Under the pieces are notes generated by a model. It made no database searches and was not told the DNA's origin. It saw only the letters and a program-made list of their open reading frames with translations. The position numbers and the translations under genes are program-made. Shown here in pieces: positions 10,222 to 19,338 of a DNA stretch of 64,000 bases. Numbering within the stretch: the first letter of the stretch is position 1; each line of letters opens with the position of its first letter. This DNA comes from Rhodoferax sp. (lineage in GTDB: Bacteria > Pseudomonadota > Gammaproteobacteria > Burkholderiales > Burkholderiaceae_C): contig VMTC01000122.1 of assembly GCA_013791765.1 (NCBI GenBank), positions 1 to 64,000 of the forward strand. The letters are read 5' to 3'.

Positions 10222-12627
10222 ATGTCTTCTGCAATTACACAACAAAGCCCACCGGATGCTCCACTGCTGCAGCACCTTAACCCCGAGCAGCGTGCTGCGG
10301 TGACGCTGCCGGCCGAGCACGCCTTGATTCTGGCTGGCGCGGGCTCCGGCAAGACCCGGGTGCTGACCACGCGCATTGCCTGGCTGCTGCAAACCGGGCA
10401 GGTGTCACCTGGCGGCGTGCTGGCCGTCACCTTCACCAACAAGGCCGCCAAGGAGCTGATGACGCGCTTGATAGCGATGCTGCCGGTCAACGTGCGCGGC
10501 ATGTGGATTGGCACCTTCCATGGCCTGTGCAACCGTTTTTTGCGTGCTCATTACAAGCTGGCGAACCTGCCGCAGAGCTTTCAGATACTCGACACGCAGG
10601 ACCAGTTGTCCAGCATCAAGCGCCTGTACAAGCAGTTCACGATCGATGATGAGCGCTATCCGGCCAAGCAAATGCAGTGGTTCATCGGCGGTTGCAAAGA
10701 GGAGGGTCTGCGCCCCAACATAGTGGAAGTGCGCGACGAGGACACGCGCAAGAAGGTCGAGATTTACCAGTTGTATGAAGACCAGTGCCAGCGCGAAGGC
10801 GTGGTCGATTTTGGCGAACTGATGCTGCGCAGCTATGAAGTACTGCGCGACAACGACCCGATTCGCGAACACTACCAGCGGCGTTTTCGCCACATCCTGA
10901 TCGACGAGTTTCAGGACACCAACAAGCTGCAGTATGCGTGGATCAAGATGCTGGCAGGCACCGGCGCGCACGGCTCTTTGGATGATGCATTCAACCCGAG
11001 CGGCTGCGTGCTGGCCGTGGGTGATGACGACCAGAGCATCTACGCCTTTCGCGGTGCGCGCGTGGGCAACATGGCCGACTTTGTGCGCGAGTTCAAGGTC
11101 AAACACCAGATCAAGCTGGAAGAAAACTACCGCAGCGGCAGCAATATCCTGGACTCGGCCAACGAGCTCATCAGCCACAACAGCAAGCGGCTGGGCAAGA
11201 ACCTGCGCACCGCGCAAGGCCCGGGCGAGCCGGTGCGCGTGTTCGAGGCCACCACCGACTTTGCCGAGGCGCAGTGGATGGTGGACGAGATGAAGCAATT
11301 GGTGCGCGAGGGCATGGAGCGCAAAGAGATTGCCGTGCTGTACCGCAGCAATGCGCAAAGCCGGGTGATTGAAACCGCCTTGTTCAACGCCGCCATGCCG
11401 TACAAGGTGTATGGCGGCTTGCGCTTTTTCGAGCGCGCTGAAATCAAGAATGCGCTGGCTTACCTGCGCCTGCTGGAGAACCCGCGCGATGACACCAGCT
11501 TCCTGCGCGCGGTGAACTTTCCGCCGCGCGGCATTGGTCTGCGCAGCCTGGAGCAACTGCAGGACGTGGCGCGCGCCAGCGGCTGCTCGCTCAGTGACGC
11601 GGTGAGTGGCCTGGGCGGCAAGGCGGGCACCAACATTGGCGCCTTCATGGCGGGCATTGACGTGTTGCGCGAGCAGACCCTGGGTCTGAAGTTGAGCGAG
11701 ATTGTCGAGCAAGTGCTGGCGCACAGCGGGCTGATCGCGCATTACCGGGCCGACCGCGAAGGCGCGGACCGGGTGGAGAATCTGGAAGAGCTGGTCAACG
11801 CGGCCGAGAGCTTTGTCTCGCTGGAAAACTTTGGCCGTGATTCTGCGGAGTTGTCCGTGGACGAACAGGGCCAAGCCTTGACCCAATCGCCCGCGTCACA
11901 GGGCTTGGACCTCAATCAGCCGGTGCTGGACGAGCCCGCGCCCGATCTTGAGACCGGTGAAACGCTGTCACCGCTGGCAGCATTCCTGTCGCACGCGGCG
12001 CTGGAAGCGGGCGACAACCAGGCGCAAGCCGGGCAGGATGCGATCCAGCTCATGACGGTGCATTCCAGCAAGGGCCTGGAGTTTGACTGTGTTTTCATCA
12101 CCGGCATCGAAGAAGGCTTGTTCCCGCACGAGAACTCGATGAGCGACCGCGATGGGCTGGAGGAAGAACGCCGCCTGATGTACGTGGCGATTACCCGTGC
12201 GCGCAAGCTGCTGTACCTGAGCCATTCCCAAACCCGTATGCTGCATGGGCAGACGCGCTACAACCCGAAAAGCCGGTTTTTTGACGAGTTGCCAGAAGCG
12301 GCATTGAAATGGATCACGCCGAAGAATCAAGGCTTTGGTGCTGGTGGCGCTACATATTCTGAAGCTACTAACTCAAGATACACGGGGGATAGAGGCGAAT
12401 TTGATGTAAATTATTCCAAATTTTCGGCGGCTCCAGTGCCGATCCAGAAGGCAACGCCAGCGCATGGCATGCGCGTCAACATGAAGGTTTTTCACGCCAA
12501 ATTTGGCGAGGGCACGGTGCAAGTGCTCGAAGGCGTGGGCGACGACGCCCGGGCCCAAATCAACTTCCCGCGCCATGGTGTCAAGTGGCTGGCGCTGAGC
12601 GTGGCCAAGTTGACGCCACTTCCTTGA
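10222..12627 (+). CDS. uvrD: UvrD/PcrA-type 3'-5' DNA helicase
   Basis: Superfamily 1A helicase of nucleotide excision and mismatch repair. The 801 residues carry motif I GAGSGKTRVLTTRI, motif Ia TFTNKAAKEL, motif II LIDEFQDTN, motif III VGDDDQSIYAFRGA, motif IV ENYRS, motif V TVHSSKGLEFDCVF and motif VI LMYVAITRA. The C-terminus ends in a Tudor-like RNA-polymerase-binding region (MKVFHAKFGEGTV...). The linker before that end contains one copy of the dispersed palindromic repeat (residues about 710-727). The ATG at 10222 gives MSSAITQQSP; a long open frame upstream overlaps the neighbour and is not used. Confidence 0.95.
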   Translation: MSSAITQQSPPDAPLLQHLNPEQRAAVTLPAEHALILAGAGSGKTRVLTTRIAWLLQTGQVSPGGVLAVTFTNKAAKELMTRLIAMLPVNVRGMWIGTFHGLCNRFLRAHYKLANLPQSFQILDTQDQLSSIKRLYKQFTIDDERYPAKQMQWFIGGCKEEGLRPNIVEVRDEDTRKKVEIYQLYEDQCQREGVVDFGELMLRSYEVLRDNDPIREHYQRRFRHILIDEFQDTNKLQYAWIKMLAGTGAHGSLDDAFNPSGCVLAVGDDDQSIYAFRGARVGNMADFVREFKVKHQIKLEENYRSGSNILDSANELISHNSKRLGKNLRTAQGPGEPVRVFEATTDFAEAQWMVDEMKQLVREGMERKEIAVLYRSNAQSRVIETALFNAAMPYKVYGGLRFFERAEIKNALAYLRLLENPRDDTSFLRAVNFPPRGIGLRSLEQLQDVARASGCSLSDAVSGLGGKAGTNIGAFMAGIDVLREQTLGLKLSEIVEQVLAHSGLIAHYRADREGADRVENLEELVNAAESFVSLENFGRDSAELSVDEQGQALTQSPASQGLDLNQPVLDEPAPDLETGETLSPLAAFLSHAALEAGDNQAQAGQDAIQLMTVHSSKGLEFDCVFITGIEEGLFPHENSMSDRDGLEEERRLMYVAITRARKLLYLSHSQTRMLHGQTRYNPKSRFFDELPEAALKWITPKNQGFGAGGATYSEATNSRYTGDRGEFDVNYSKFSAAPVPIQKATPAHGMRVNMKVFHAKFGEGTVQVLEGVGDDARAQINFPRHGVKWLALSVAKLTPLP
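12349..12402 (+). repeat. Dispersed palindrome-headed repeat, copy inside uvrD
   Basis: Same architecture as the other copies: a 17-nt hairpin unit (GCTACATATTCTGAAGC), a variable spacer, then GGGGGATAGAGGCGAATTT, close to the shared GGGCTAGAGGCCAATTT. It encodes part of the low-complexity linker before the UvrD C-terminal domain, and the frame stays open. Confidence 0.65.
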
Positions 12628-12652
12628 GCGTTAACACCCAAGGCGGGGCGCC

Positions 12653-13501
12653 TCAGACTTCGAGGTTGTCAATCAGCCGGGTCGGGCCAATCCGGGCCGC
12701 GCCCAGCAGCACCAGGCCTTCGTTTTGCGCCAGTGTGGTGAGCTCATCTGCCTTGGGTAGCTGTAAGTCAACGCGGCGCCGCACGACCAGGTAGTCGGGT
12801 TGCCAGCCACGCGCGCTCAGGTCGCGCATGGCTTGCTGCTCCAGTTCGGCCAGGTCGGTCGCGCCAGCGTGCAACGCTTTTGCCATGGCACCCAGCGAAT
12901 AGGACAGTTGCACCGCTTCCAGACGATCCGCAGGGCTGAGGTAGTTGTTGCGTGATGACAGGGCTAAGCCGTCCGGTGCGCGCAGGGTGGCACCGCCCAG
13001 CACCGCAATCGGCAGGGTAAATTGGCGCACCATACGCCGGATTACCATCAGTTGCTGGTAATCCTTTTGACCAAAAACCGCCACGCGCGGTTGCACGCAG
13101 GCAAACAGTTTCATCACCACGGTGCTGACGCCGACAAAGAAACCGGGCCGGAAATGGCCTTCCAGAATGCTGGCCAATTCGGCCGGAGGTTGCACCGTGA
13201 AGGTCTGGGGCTCGGGGTAGAGCTCTTGCTCACTCGGTGCAAACAGCACATCGCAGCCAGCGGCCTGCAGCGCCTGGCAGTCGGCCTCCCAGGTGCGCGG
13301 GTAGGTGTCAAAGTCTTCGTGCGGCAAGAACTGCAGCCGGTTGACAAAAATACTGACCACCAGCACGTCGCCCAGCGGCTTGGCTTGGCGCACCAGCGCC
13401 AGATGCCCCTCGTGCAGATTGCCCATGGTCGGCACAAAGGCGGGATGCTTGTAGGCGCTCAGGTGCTGGCGCAGTTCGGCGATGGTGTTGACGATAAGCA
13501 T
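12653..13501 (-). CDS. panC: Pantothenate synthetase (pantoate-beta-alanine ligase)
   Basis: Joins pantoate and beta-alanine with ATP, the last step to vitamin B5. The 282 residues have the nucleotide-binding [18 protein letters not shown] (HxGH-type motif), [10 protein letters not shown], the pantoate loop near [32 protein letters not shown] and the KMSKS-like [17 protein letters not shown] replaces the more common FVNPxQF, and FRPGFFVGV the usual FRPGHFxGV, so both a Pro and a binding His differ here. It is the last gene of the DUF3460-scpA-nadB-panD-panB-panC run, 70 nt after panB, and converges on uvrD. Confidence 0.95.
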   Translation of the reverse strand: MLIVNTIAELRQHLSAYKHPAFVPTMGNLHEGHLALVRQAKPLGDVLVVSIFVNRLQFLPHEDFDTYPRTWEADCQALQAAGCDVLFAPSEQELYPEPQTFTVQPPAELASILEGHFRPGFFVGVSTVVMKLFACVQPRVAVFGQKDYQQLMVIRRMVRQFTLPIAVLGGATLRAPDGLALSSRNNYLSPADRLEAVQLSYSLGAMAKALHAGATDLAELEQQAMRDLSARGWQPDYLVVRRRVDLQLPKADELTTLAQNEGLVLLGAARIGPTRLIDNLEV

Positions 13502-13571
13502 GATATTTTGTGGGACAGACCAAGATTTACACGAAGTCAAATTTGCTCTGTCTCCAACTGATGATTGAAAA

Positions 13572-14456
13572 CTACCAGGCGTGTAGCGCGTTGTCCGGGA
13601 AGCTGCCGCTTTTCACGGCTGCCACATACGCTTGCATGGCTTCCTTGACACCCGGTGCACCGGTCATGAAGTTGCGCACAAACTTGGGCATCTTGCCCAG
13701 GTTGATGCCCAGCATGTCGTGCAGCACCAGCACCTGGCCGGCAGTGCCGTTGCCCGCGCCGATGCCGATGGTGGCGCAGGACTTGAGCTCCTGGGTGAGC
13801 TCAGCGGCGAGCGCAGCGGGCACCATTTCCAACACCAGCAGGGTAGCCCCCGCATCTTGCAACGCATGGGCCTGGCGTTTCATGAGGGCGGCCGACTCCA
13901 GCGTCTTGCCTTGAACCCGGTAACCACCCAGCGCATGCACGGTTTGCGGTGTCAGGCCCAAGTGGGCGCACACCGGGATGCCGCGCTCGACCAGGAAGCG
14001 CACGGTATCAGCGGTCCAGCCGCCGCCTTCGAGTTTGACCATGTGGGCGCCAGCCTGCATCAGCACGGCCGCGCTGCGCAAGGCTTGCTCGCGCGATTCT
14101 TGATAGGTGCCGTAAGGCATGTCGCCAATCAGCCAGGCCGTGGCCTGCGCGCGGCGCAGGCCACGTGCGACACTTTCAATGTGGTAGCACATGGTTTGCA
14201 GCGACACGCCCATGGTGCTGGACAGGCCCTGGCACACCATACCGAGCGAATCGCCGACCAGAATGCACTCTACGCCAGCGGCGTCGGCCACTGCGGCAAA
14301 GGTGGCGTCGTAGGCGGTGAGCATGGTGAGTTTCTCGCCGCGTGCGTGCATTTCCAACAGACGCGGCAAGCTGATGGGCTTGCGCGCTGGCGCTGCCGCG
14401 TTTGGGGGTAGTGTGCCGTACGGTGTGGCGCTGGGCGATTCAAGGCTTGTTGTCAT
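13572..14456 (-). CDS. panB: 3-methyl-2-oxobutanoate hydroxymethyltransferase
   Basis: Transfers a hydroxymethyl group from methylene-THF to alpha-ketoisovalerate, giving ketopantoate. The 294-residue protein has an N-terminal tail of about 30 residues followed by the barrel: [18 protein letters not shown], the metal/substrate segment [14 protein letters not shown], and [25 protein letters not shown] and [15 protein letters not shown] complete the family pattern. The ATG at 14456 lies 4 nt after the panD stop, and AAGGAT precedes it inside panD, so translation is coupled. Confidence 0.96.
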   Translation of the reverse strand: MTTSLESPSATPYGTLPPNAAAPARKPISLPRLLEMHARGEKLTMLTAYDATFAAVADAAGVECILVGDSLGMVCQGLSSTMGVSLQTMCYHIESVARGLRRAQATAWLIGDMPYGTYQESREQALRSAAVLMQAGAHMVKLEGGGWTADTVRFLVERGIPVCAHLGLTPQTVHALGGYRVQGKTLESAALMKRQAHALQDAGATLLVLEMVPAALAAELTQELKSCATIGIGAGNGTAGQVLVLHDMLGINLGKMPKFVRNFMTGAPGVKEAMQAYVAAVKSGSFPDNALHAW

Positions 14457-14460
14457 AAGG

Positions 14461-14859
14461 CTATCCTTCTTGCGGGTGGGCGGCCGCCTGCACCGGAATG
14501 TGTGAGCGTTGGTGCTGCAAGCGGTTGTGGGCGTCGACAAACACCAACTGCGGCTTGAATCCGGCAAGTTGCGCCTCAGGCACCTGGGCAAAGGCAGCAA
14601 TGATGATCAGGTCGCCCACGGCCGCGCGGCGGGCCGCAGAGCCGTTGACCGAGATGATCCCGGTGCCGCGCTCGCCACGGATGGCGTAGGTGACGAAACG
14701 CTCGCCATTGTTGATGTTCCAGATGTGAACCTGTTCGTTCTCAAGCAGATTGGCCGCGTCAAGCAGGTCCTCGTCGATGGCGCAGGAGCCTTCGTAATGC
14801 AGTTCACAGTCGGTGACGGTGACGCGATGGATCTTGGATTTAAGCAGGGTACGCAGCAT
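14461..14859 (-). CDS. panD: Aspartate 1-decarboxylase proenzyme
   Basis: Makes beta-alanine from L-aspartate for pantothenate synthesis. The 132-residue proenzyme self-cleaves at Gly-Ser in YEGSCAID (Ser25), generating the pyruvoyl cofactor. The catalytic Lys9 (LLKSKIHR), NGERF and NGSAAR are present. It is a little longer than the 126-residue E. coli enzyme through a His/Gln-rich tail. The ATG at 14859 follows AAGGAT. It comes 33 nt after nadB and 4 nt before panB. Two aspartate-consuming enzymes thus share one transcript. Confidence 0.96.
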   Translation of the reverse strand: MLRTLLKSKIHRVTVTDCELHYEGSCAIDEDLLDAANLLENEQVHIWNINNGERFVTYAIRGERGTGIISVNGSAARRAAVGDLIIIAAFAQVPEAQLAGFKPQLVFVDAHNRLQHQRSHIPVQAAAHPQEG

Positions 14860-14892
14860 GATAAGGATTTCCTGTGGCAAGTTTAGGGCGTC

Positions 14893-16503
14893 TCAAGGCA
14901 CCAGAATGGTTGTCTTGGCGATGGTATCGGTTTGCGGGTAATCACGACTGAAGTGCAAGCCACGGCTTTCGTGGCGGGACTGGGCTGATCGCACAATCAA
15001 GTCTGCTACTTGCACCAGGTTGCGCAGTTCCAGCAGGTCATGGGTGACGTGAAAGGTGGAATAGAACTCATGAATTTCGCCCTTGAGCAGCTCGATGCGG
15101 TGGGCGGCACGCTCGAGTCGCTTGTTGGTGCGCACAATGCCGACGTAGTCCCACATGAAGCGGCGCAACTCGTCCCAGTTGTGCGAGATCACCACGGCTT
15201 CATCCGGGTCGCTCACGCGGCTGTCGTCCCAGGCGGGCAGTTCCCGTGGTTCTGCCGCCGGGGTCTGAATGATGATTTGTGTGGCGGAGCGCGCGAACAC
15301 CATGCATTCCACCAGTGAATTGCTGGCCAGTCGGTTGGCGCCATGCAGGCCACTGCAGGCGGTCTCCCCAATGGCGTACAGGCCGCTCAGGTCGGCGCGG
15401 CCGTCCAGGTCAGCCAGCACGCCACCACAGGTGTAGTGGGCGGCCGGCACCACGGGAATGGGTTGCTTGGAAATATCAATGCCCAGCTCCAGACAACGCG
15501 CATAGATATTGGGGAAGTGAGCCATCAGGAAGGCCAGCGGCTGGTGTGAAATGTCGAGATAGACACAGTCAAAACCGCCCTTTTTCATCTCAAAGTCAAT
15601 GGCGCGGGCCACGACGTCGCGCGGTGCGAGTTCGGCGCGGGCATCGTGCTGTGGCATGAAGCGTGTGCCGTCGGGCAGCAACAAACGCCCGCCTTCGCCG
15701 CGCACCGCTTCGCTGATCAGGAAGGACTTGGCATGCGGGTGGAACAGGCAGGTTGGGTGGAATTGAATGAACTCCATGTTTTGCACGCGGCAGCCTGCGC
15801 GCCAAGCCGCAGCAATGCCGTCGCCGGTGGCCGTGTCGGGGTTGGTGGTGTAAAGGTAAACCTTGCCGGCGCCGCCAGTGGCCAAAATGGTGTGCGGGGC
15901 CTCGAAGGTGAGCACTTCATCCTGGCCCTCGTCGAGCGCATAGAGACCCAGGCAGCGATTGGCACCGGCCTGGTGGTTGCCCAGCGGGTCCAGTTTGGCG
16001 CTGGTGATCAGGTCCACCAGCGTGTGGTTTTCAAACAGCGTGATATTTGGGATTTGGCGCGCATGTTCAATCAGGGTGTTTTGCACGGCGGCGCCGGTGG
16101 CGTCTGTCACGTGCACGATGCGCCGCGCGCTGTGGCCGCCCTCGCGGGTCAGGTGCAGTTGACCGTCTTCTTCCGAAAATGGCACGCCCATGGTCTGCAG
16201 CCACGCAATCGCCTCAGGCGCGTTTTCAACCACGAAACGGGTGGCTTCAAGATCGCACAAGCCCGCGCCCGCTACCAGGGTGTCGTCGATGTGGGCCTGA
16301 AAGCTGTCGTCCTTGTTCCACACCGCCGCAATGCCGCCCTGGGCCCAGCCACTGGAGCCGTCATTCATGGCGCGCTTGGTGATAACAGCTACGCGCCGGG
16401 TTGGCGCCAACAGCAAGGCGGCACTTAGTCCGGCCAGGCCGCTGCCAACTATGAGTACGTCGAAATGAAGAGTGGCGGTGGCGTTCACGGTTTTTGCATT
16501 CAT
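14893..16503 (-). CDS. nadB: L-aspartate oxidase
   Basis: Flavoenzyme that oxidises aspartate to iminoaspartate, the first step of de novo NAD synthesis. The 536 residues begin with the FAD-binding VLIVGSGLAGLSAALLL, then SSGWAQGGIAA, the substrate/active-site segment TREGGHSARRIVHVTDATG and QFHPT. GEGGRLLLPDGTRFM and HYTCGGVLADLDGRADLSGLYAIGE are also typical of NadB rather than succinate dehydrogenase. The start at 16503 is 8 nt from the scpA stop. nadA and nadC are not in the window. Confidence 0.96.
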   Translation of the reverse strand: MNAKTVNATATLHFDVLIVGSGLAGLSAALLLAPTRRVAVITKRAMNDGSSGWAQGGIAAVWNKDDSFQAHIDDTLVAGAGLCDLEATRFVVENAPEAIAWLQTMGVPFSEEDGQLHLTREGGHSARRIVHVTDATGAAVQNTLIEHARQIPNITLFENHTLVDLITSAKLDPLGNHQAGANRCLGLYALDEGQDEVLTFEAPHTILATGGAGKVYLYTTNPDTATGDGIAAAWRAGCRVQNMEFIQFHPTCLFHPHAKSFLISEAVRGEGGRLLLPDGTRFMPQHDARAELAPRDVVARAIDFEMKKGGFDCVYLDISHQPLAFLMAHFPNIYARCLELGIDISKQPIPVVPAAHYTCGGVLADLDGRADLSGLYAIGETACSGLHGANRLASNSLVECMVFARSATQIIIQTPAAEPRELPAWDDSRVSDPDEAVVISHNWDELRRFMWDYVGIVRTNKRLERAAHRIELLKGEIHEFYSTFHVTHDLLELRNLVQVADLIVRSAQSRHESRGLHFSRDYPQTDTIAKTTILVP

Positions 16504-16511
16504 GCGGGGCT

Positions 16512-17360
16512 TCAGTTGAGTGAATAGGCCAGGCGGACGTAAATGGGGGCAAATACTTCGGCCTGCGTGATCTCGATCAGGGTTTCCTTGGCCAGCTCAA
16601 GCATGGCGATGAAAGTCACGACCAGCACCGACGCTCCGCTGGCCGGGTCAAACAAGTCTTCAAATTCGACAAAGCGGTGCCCCTGCAATTTCTTGAGCAC
16701 CAGGCTCATGTGCTCGCGCACCGACAATTCTTCACGCGTAATTTTATGGTGCTGAACCAGCCTGGCACGCTTCAAGATCGCGTTCCAGGCTTCTTGCAGT
16801 TCGAGCACACTCACGTCTGGAAAGCGCGGCTGCAGCGATTGTTCAATGAACACCTGCGCCTGCAGGAAGTCGCGGCCAAACTGCGGCACGGCGTTGAGCC
16901 GCGCGGCGGCAAGTTTCATGCGCTCGTACTCCAGCAGGCGGCGCACCAGTTCGGCACGCGGGTCTTCGGGCTCCTGCCCTTCGGCCACCTTCTTGGGCGG
17001 CAGCAACATGCGGGACTTGATTTCAATCAGCATCGCCGCCATCAACAGGTATTCGCCGGCGAGTTCCAGGTTGCGGCCGCGAATTTCTTCGACGTAGACC
17101 AGGTACTGGCGCGTCATCCCCGCCATGGGGATATCAAGAATATTGAAGTTTTGCTTGCGGATCAGGTACAAGAGCAGATCCAGCGGCCCTTCAAAGGCCT
17201 CCAGAAAGACTTCCAGAGCATCGGGCGGAATGTACAGGTCGCGCGGCAGGGTAAACAGCGGCTCGCCATACAGCCGGGCGACCGCGACGTGGTCCACCAC
17301 GTCGGGCATACCGGATGAGTCGGGCTTGAATTGGGCCAGCAGCTCAGCGCTGTCAACCAT
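16512..17360 (-). CDS. scpA: Segregation and condensation protein A
   Basis: Kleisin subunit that links SMC heads with ScpB for chromosome segregation. The 282 residues contain the N-terminal SMC-binding region with the hallmark FEGPLDLLLYLIRKQNFNIL (about residues 54-73), then LAGEYLLMAAMLIEIKSRMLLP. The C-terminal winged helix (VTFIAMLELAKETLIEITQ) closes the SMC head. The ATG at 17360 has no strong ribosome-binding site, and a TTG three codons earlier is possible. A copy of the dispersed repeat lies in the gap before it. scpB is not in the window. Confidence 0.93.
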   Translation of the reverse strand: MVDSAELLAQFKPDSSGMPDVVDHVAVARLYGEPLFTLPRDLYIPPDALEVFLEAFEGPLDLLLYLIRKQNFNILDIPMAGMTRQYLVYVEEIRGRNLELAGEYLLMAAMLIEIKSRMLLPPKKVAEGQEPEDPRAELVRRLLEYERMKLAAARLNAVPQFGRDFLQAQVFIEQSLQPRFPDVSVLELQEAWNAILKRARLVQHHKITREELSVREHMSLVLKKLQGHRFVEFEDLFDPASGASVLVVTFIAMLELAKETLIEITQAEVFAPIYVRLAYSLN

Positions 17361-17376
17361 GCCAGGCAATCATTTT

Positions 17377-17432
17377 GCTATCTAAATTATAGCTAAAAGC
17401 CTCCTTTTTCAGGGGGCTAGAGGCCAATTTTT
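17377..17432 (+). repeat. Dispersed palindrome-headed repeat, intergenic copy
   Basis: The best-preserved copy: hairpin unit GCTATCTAAATTATAGC, a spacer, then GGGGGCTAGAGGCCAATTTT. It fills the gap between the DUF3460 gene and scpA. It serves as the reference for recognising the other copies. Confidence 0.8.
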
Positions 17433-17433
17433 T

Positions 17434-17640
17434 TTAATCGACGCGCGTCTGGTAGACGTAGGGATTTTGTTTGACCTGCGCGGCGCGGTACTCGCGCCAT
17501 GCGCTCCAGTCGACCGCTTTGTCCCAAAGCAGTTGCAGCCCCTGGCGCTGCTTCACGGCCAGTTCAGGGTTTTTAGCCTTGATCTGATCGAGGAATTGCG
17601 TAGCTTCGGACTGGTAGAAGGGGCGATAAAAAATTTTCAT
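17434..17640 (-). CDS. DUF3460 family small protein
   Basis: A 68-residue protein starting MKIFYRPFYQSEATQFLDQIK, the pattern of the DUF3460 family, which I know as a small family of beta-proteobacteria commonly found just before scpA. It contains KNPELAVKQRQGLQLLWDK and a Tyr/Arg-rich end. No membrane segment or enzyme motif is seen. It is the first gene of the leftward run with scpA, nadB and panDBC and is divergent from rhlE. Confidence 0.85.
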   Translation of the reverse strand: MKIFYRPFYQSEATQFLDQIKAKNPELAVKQRQGLQLLWDKAVDWSAWREYRAAQVKQNPYVYQTRVD

Positions 17641-17761
17641 GAACTAGACCTTTCTCTTGTATTTTAGCGACCTCTTGCGGCGGCAGATGGCGCTTGGCCG
17701 CACGGCAGTTTTCTGCATAGAGGATAATGTCCGTTTGTCCCCGGCCCTGGGGGCTACATCA

Positions 17762-17778
17762 GCTATTGGATAAATAGC
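17762..17778. repeat. Solo 17-nt hairpin unit of the dispersed repeat
   Basis: GCTATTGGATAAATAGC has the same GCTAT-N7-ATAGC form as the head of the longer repeat. It is in the leader of rhlE, 18 nt before its start codon, where it could influence translation. Confidence 0.5.
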
Positions 17779-17796
17779 ACTTAACCTTGGCTATGA

Positions 17797-19317
17797 ATGA
17801 CCGATTTGATGACTGAACTGACCCCCGATACCCTTCCCATGGCTTTTGCCCAGCTGCAATTGGCGGCCCCGCTGGCGCGCGCCGTCGCCGACATGGGCTA
17901 CGAGTCGATGACGCCGATCCAGGCGCAAGCGATTCCGGTTGTGCTGCAAGGCCGTGACGTGATGGGCGCCGCCCAGACCGGCACCGGCAAGACCGCCGCT
18001 TTTGCCCTGCCTTTGCTGCAGCGCATGCTCAAGCACGAAAACACGTCCACTTCACCAGCGCGCCACCCGGTGCGTGCGCTCGTGCTGCTGCCTACGCGTG
18101 AACTGGCCGACCAGGTAGCACAAGCCATTAAAGACTACGCGGTCCATACCAACTTGCGCAGTGCCGTGGTGTTTGGCGGTATGGACATGAAGCCCCAGAC
18201 GCTGGAGCTTAAAAAGGGTGTGGAAGTGCTGGTGGCCACGCCGGGGCGCTTGCTGGACCACATTGAAGCCAAGAATTGTGTGCTTAACCAGGTTGAATAT
18301 GTGGTGCTCGACGAGGCCGACCGCATGCTCGATATCGGCTTTTTGCCCGACCTGCAGCGCATCCTGAGCTATTTGCCCAAGCAGCGCACCACGCTGCTGT
18401 TTTCGGCGACGTTCTCATCCGAGATCAAACGCCTGGCCAGCAGCTATTTGCAAGACCCGGTGACGATTGAAGTGGCGCGCTCCAACGCCGCTGCCTCCAC
18501 CGTGGAACAGCATTTCTACAGTGTGGACGCTGACGACAAGCGCCATGCCTTGCACCAGATTCTGAAGTCACGCGGCATGAAACAGGCCTTTGTGTTTGTC
18601 AATAGCAAACTCGGTTGCGCCCGTCTGGCCCGATCCCTCGAACATGAGGGTCTGAAAACCACGGCACTGCATGGCGACAAGAGCCAGGATGAGCGCTTGA
18701 AGGCCCTCGAAGCCTTCAAAAGCGGCGAGGTCGATTTGCTGGTTTGCACCGATGTGGCCGCGCGCGGCCTGGACATCAAAGACGTTCCGGCCGTCTTCAA
18801 TTTTGACGTTCCCTTCAATGCCGAAGACTACGTGCACCGCATTGGTCGCACCGGGCGCGCTGGCGCTGCGGGTCTGGCCGTCAGTTTTGTGGCCAAGAGC
18901 GACCTGCGTTTGGTGGCCGACATTGAGAAGCTGCTCAACACCAAAATCGAACTCGAAGCCATCGAATTTGACGAAAACCTGCCCGACATCCGCAAGCAGG
19001 GCCGTATCAATGATGGCCACCGCATGTATGCCGAAGGGGCGCAAAACGACTCCCGTCATGGCACCCATCGGGTCGGCAACCTGCGCGATGTGGCCCATGA
19101 AGGTCAATTTGCCCGGGCCGAGCGAGCTCCCCGGCGCGACTTTTCCCGACCGGTGCCCGCGTCGCGCGACCCGTTTTTTGACAAGCCCTACGAACCGTCG
19201 GTGGCTAAAGCAGAGACGCCCTCCTGGGAGGCCGCTGCGGGCCGGCAGGGTGCGCGCACCGTATCCGCCAACATCAAGTCCAAGCGCCGGGTTGCAGCGC
19301 TGTTCAAGTCGGCCTAA
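17797..19317 (+). CDS. rhlE: DEAD-box RNA helicase (RhlE-like)
   Basis: ATP-dependent RNA helicase acting in ribosome assembly and RNA turnover. The 506 residues have the Q motif (GYESMTPIQAQAIP), motif I AQTGTGKT, PTRELADQ, motif II VLDEADRMLD, motif III SATF, and in the second domain TDVAARGLDIKDV and HRIGRTGR. The C-terminal 100 residues are Arg-rich and low in complexity, as in RhlE, and probably bind RNA. ATG codons at 17797 and 17809 are both possible, and neither has a strong ribosome-binding site. A repeat-derived hairpin lies just before the start. Confidence 0.92.
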   Translation: MTDLMTELTPDTLPMAFAQLQLAAPLARAVADMGYESMTPIQAQAIPVVLQGRDVMGAAQTGTGKTAAFALPLLQRMLKHENTSTSPARHPVRALVLLPTRELADQVAQAIKDYAVHTNLRSAVVFGGMDMKPQTLELKKGVEVLVATPGRLLDHIEAKNCVLNQVEYVVLDEADRMLDIGFLPDLQRILSYLPKQRTTLLFSATFSSEIKRLASSYLQDPVTIEVARSNAAASTVEQHFYSVDADDKRHALHQILKSRGMKQAFVFVNSKLGCARLARSLEHEGLKTTALHGDKSQDERLKALEAFKSGEVDLLVCTDVAARGLDIKDVPAVFNFDVPFNAEDYVHRIGRTGRAGAAGLAVSFVAKSDLRLVADIEKLLNTKIELEAIEFDENLPDIRKQGRINDGHRMYAEGAQNDSRHGTHRVGNLRDVAHEGQFARAERAPRRDFSRPVPASRDPFFDKPYEPSVAKAETPSWEAAAGRQGARTVSANIKSKRRVAALFKSA

Positions 19318-19338
19318 TGTCTGTTGCTGCCCGCCCGG

